Assembly: GCA_022563055.1 (NCBI GenBank)
Contig: JADFOB010000075.1
Coordinates: forward strand, 1-6,452
Direction of reading: 5' to 3'
Source: Planctomycetota bacterium
GTDB lineage: Bacteria > Planctomycetota > Phycisphaerae > UBA1845
DNA: 6,452 nt
Under the pieces are notes generated by a model that had not been told where the DNA came from, did no database searches, and worked only from the letters and a program-made list of their open reading frames with translations. A program made the translations under genes and the position numbers. Below, piece after piece: positions 5,843 through 6,452 of this stretch (positions are counted from its first letter, which is position 1; each line of letters begins with the position of its first letter).

Positions 5843-6397
5843 ATGATCAAGCGTCGAACGTGTGCCACGTTGTCCGCCCTGATGTTCTTTCTTGTGATCG
5901 GTGCCGGGCTGCTCATTGCTGCGCGACGCACCGACACCAGCACCGACCCCTTTGCATCTTGGAACGGGACGTGGAAGGGTGACTTCATTGCCTACGACAT
6001 CCAGGGCGAGGAACGCTACCGGATCCGTGTCGAGCAGTCCTACAAACCCGCGGGGCCGGGGCAACAAAGCGCCGTCTTCACAAACCACTTGCCCGATGGC
6101 TCCATCGAGACGGTCCACGCCGTCAACCTGCTCCGCGACGGCAAGCTGATTTGCCGCCTGCGGACGATCGGTCCGGACGGCAAACCGATCGGCGAACGAA
6201 CCGAACATCGCGGCACGCGTATCGGCCCCGGCCACATCATCTGGCACCGCACGATTGGCGAGCACGGCTTCGAGACCTTCAACGAGCAGATCGTGGGCGA
6301 TACCTATTGGATTCATGGCGTGAGTGTGAAGGGATCCGATCCGCAAGAAGCGGAGATCTTCGAGGGGCGCTACGTGCGCGTTCCGGAGCAGCCTTGA
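5843..6397 (+). CDS. Small exported or membrane-anchored protein of unknown function
   Basis: I do not recognise a named family. The 184-residue protein starts with a short basic segment (IKRR, 2-5), then a hydrophobic helix (about 8-27, with MFFLVIGAGLLIA) followed by RR. This can be an uncleaved membrane anchor or a signal peptide. Cys7 precedes the hydrophobic core, so it is not a lipobox. The remaining part (about 36-181) is rich in aromatic and charged residues with alternating strands. It opens with FASWNGTWKGDF and ends with EIFEGRYVRV, a layout reminiscent of small lipocalin-like or other beta-barrel domains that begin with W-x-G-x-W. That likeness is only an inference. ATG 5843 has an excellent GGAGG site 8 bases upstream (5830-5834). 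The longer frame from GTG 5801 lacks one and would overlap a hairpin. It is likely transcribed on its own from the promoter at 5618-5645, not as part of the tad operon. Confidence 0.75.
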   Translation: MIKRRTCATLSALMFFLVIGAGLLIAARRTDTSTDPFASWNGTWKGDFIAYDIQGEERYRIRVEQSYKPAGPGQQSAVFTNHLPDGSIETVHAVNLLRDGKLICRLRTIGPDGKPIGERTEHRGTRIGPGHIIWHRTIGEHGFETFNEQIVGDTYWIHGVSVKGSDPQEAEIFEGRYVRVPEQP

Positions 6398-6398
6398 C

Positions 6399-6452
6399 CT
6401 ATTCCTTCGTGGGAATGATCGTCAAGGAGCCGTCGCTGATTCCTCGCAACGC
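6399..6452 (-). CDS. Possible 3' end of a convergent minus-strand gene, cut by the window edge
   Basis: Read on the minus strand from 6452, the frame gives ALRGISDGSLTIIPTKE and then TAG (6401-6399). It has no internal stop, a GC-rich third position in most codons and a sensible protein-like ending. The stop would lie one base from the stop of the upstream gene, a tight convergent arrangement. Only 17 codons are visible, and the + strand is also open here from ATG 6416, so this is a weak call and no function can be given. Confidence 0.25.
   Translation of the reverse strand, partial: ALRGISDGSLTIIPTKE

Noticed and set aside
6410..6452. Start of a + strand gene at GTG 6410 or ATG 6416
   Set aside because: No spaced ribosome binding site precedes either codon and only about 12-14 codons are visible. 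The minus-strand ending is slightly more protein-like.

Overview
The window carries the cytoplasmic and inner-membrane core of a Tad (tight adherence, Flp-type) pilus assembly machine. It lies on the + strand in the order tadZ/cpaE, tadA/cpaF, tadB, tadC. The DNA is GC-rich with GC-rich third codon positions. The tadZ-tadA-tadB-tadC order, next to a von Willebrand factor A (vWA) C-terminus of the kind found near pilus genes, fits several phyla. My guess is a Planctomycetota-like or related GC-rich environmental bacterium, but this comes from protein style only and is weak.

Layout: (1) 1-393 holds the C-terminal end of a vWA-domain protein. The last ~49 codons are convincing, but the reading frame seems broken at a run of five G at 243-247. 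(2) 394-517 is a short leader with a CCGGGC direct repeat and no clear promoter. (3) 518-1705 encodes TadZ/CpaE, with a receiver-like domain lacking its phosphoacceptor Asp and a MinD/ParA-like domain lacking both P-loop lysines. (4) A 124-bp gap holds two small dyads. (5) 1830-3278 encodes the TadA/CpaF ATPase with intact catalytic boxes. (6) 3303-4307 encodes TadB and 4454-5398 encodes TadC, the two inner-membrane platform proteins, separated by an unusually long gap with a nested hairpin. (7) 5399-5842 has no gene I can support. It holds many inverted repeats, a good sigma70-like promoter candidate (TTGACA-N16-TTAAAT) and a long structured leader. (8) 5843-6397 encodes a small membrane-anchored or exported protein of unknown function. 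(9) The last ~50 bases may hold the 3' end of a convergent minus-strand gene.

How the genes work together: TadA hydrolyses ATP to drive pilin extrusion or retraction through the TadB-TadC platform, and TadZ places the machine in the cell. Pilin, prepilin peptidase, secretin (RcpA/CpaC), RcpC/CpaB and TadD-G are not in the window, apart from the vWA remnant, which could be a TadG-like or other pilus-associated protein. I see no tRNA, rRNA, CRISPR array, transposase or attachment site. The main system is a known one. The points worth a second look are the degenerate TadZ, the broken vWA gene, the structured intergenic regions and the unknown exported protein.
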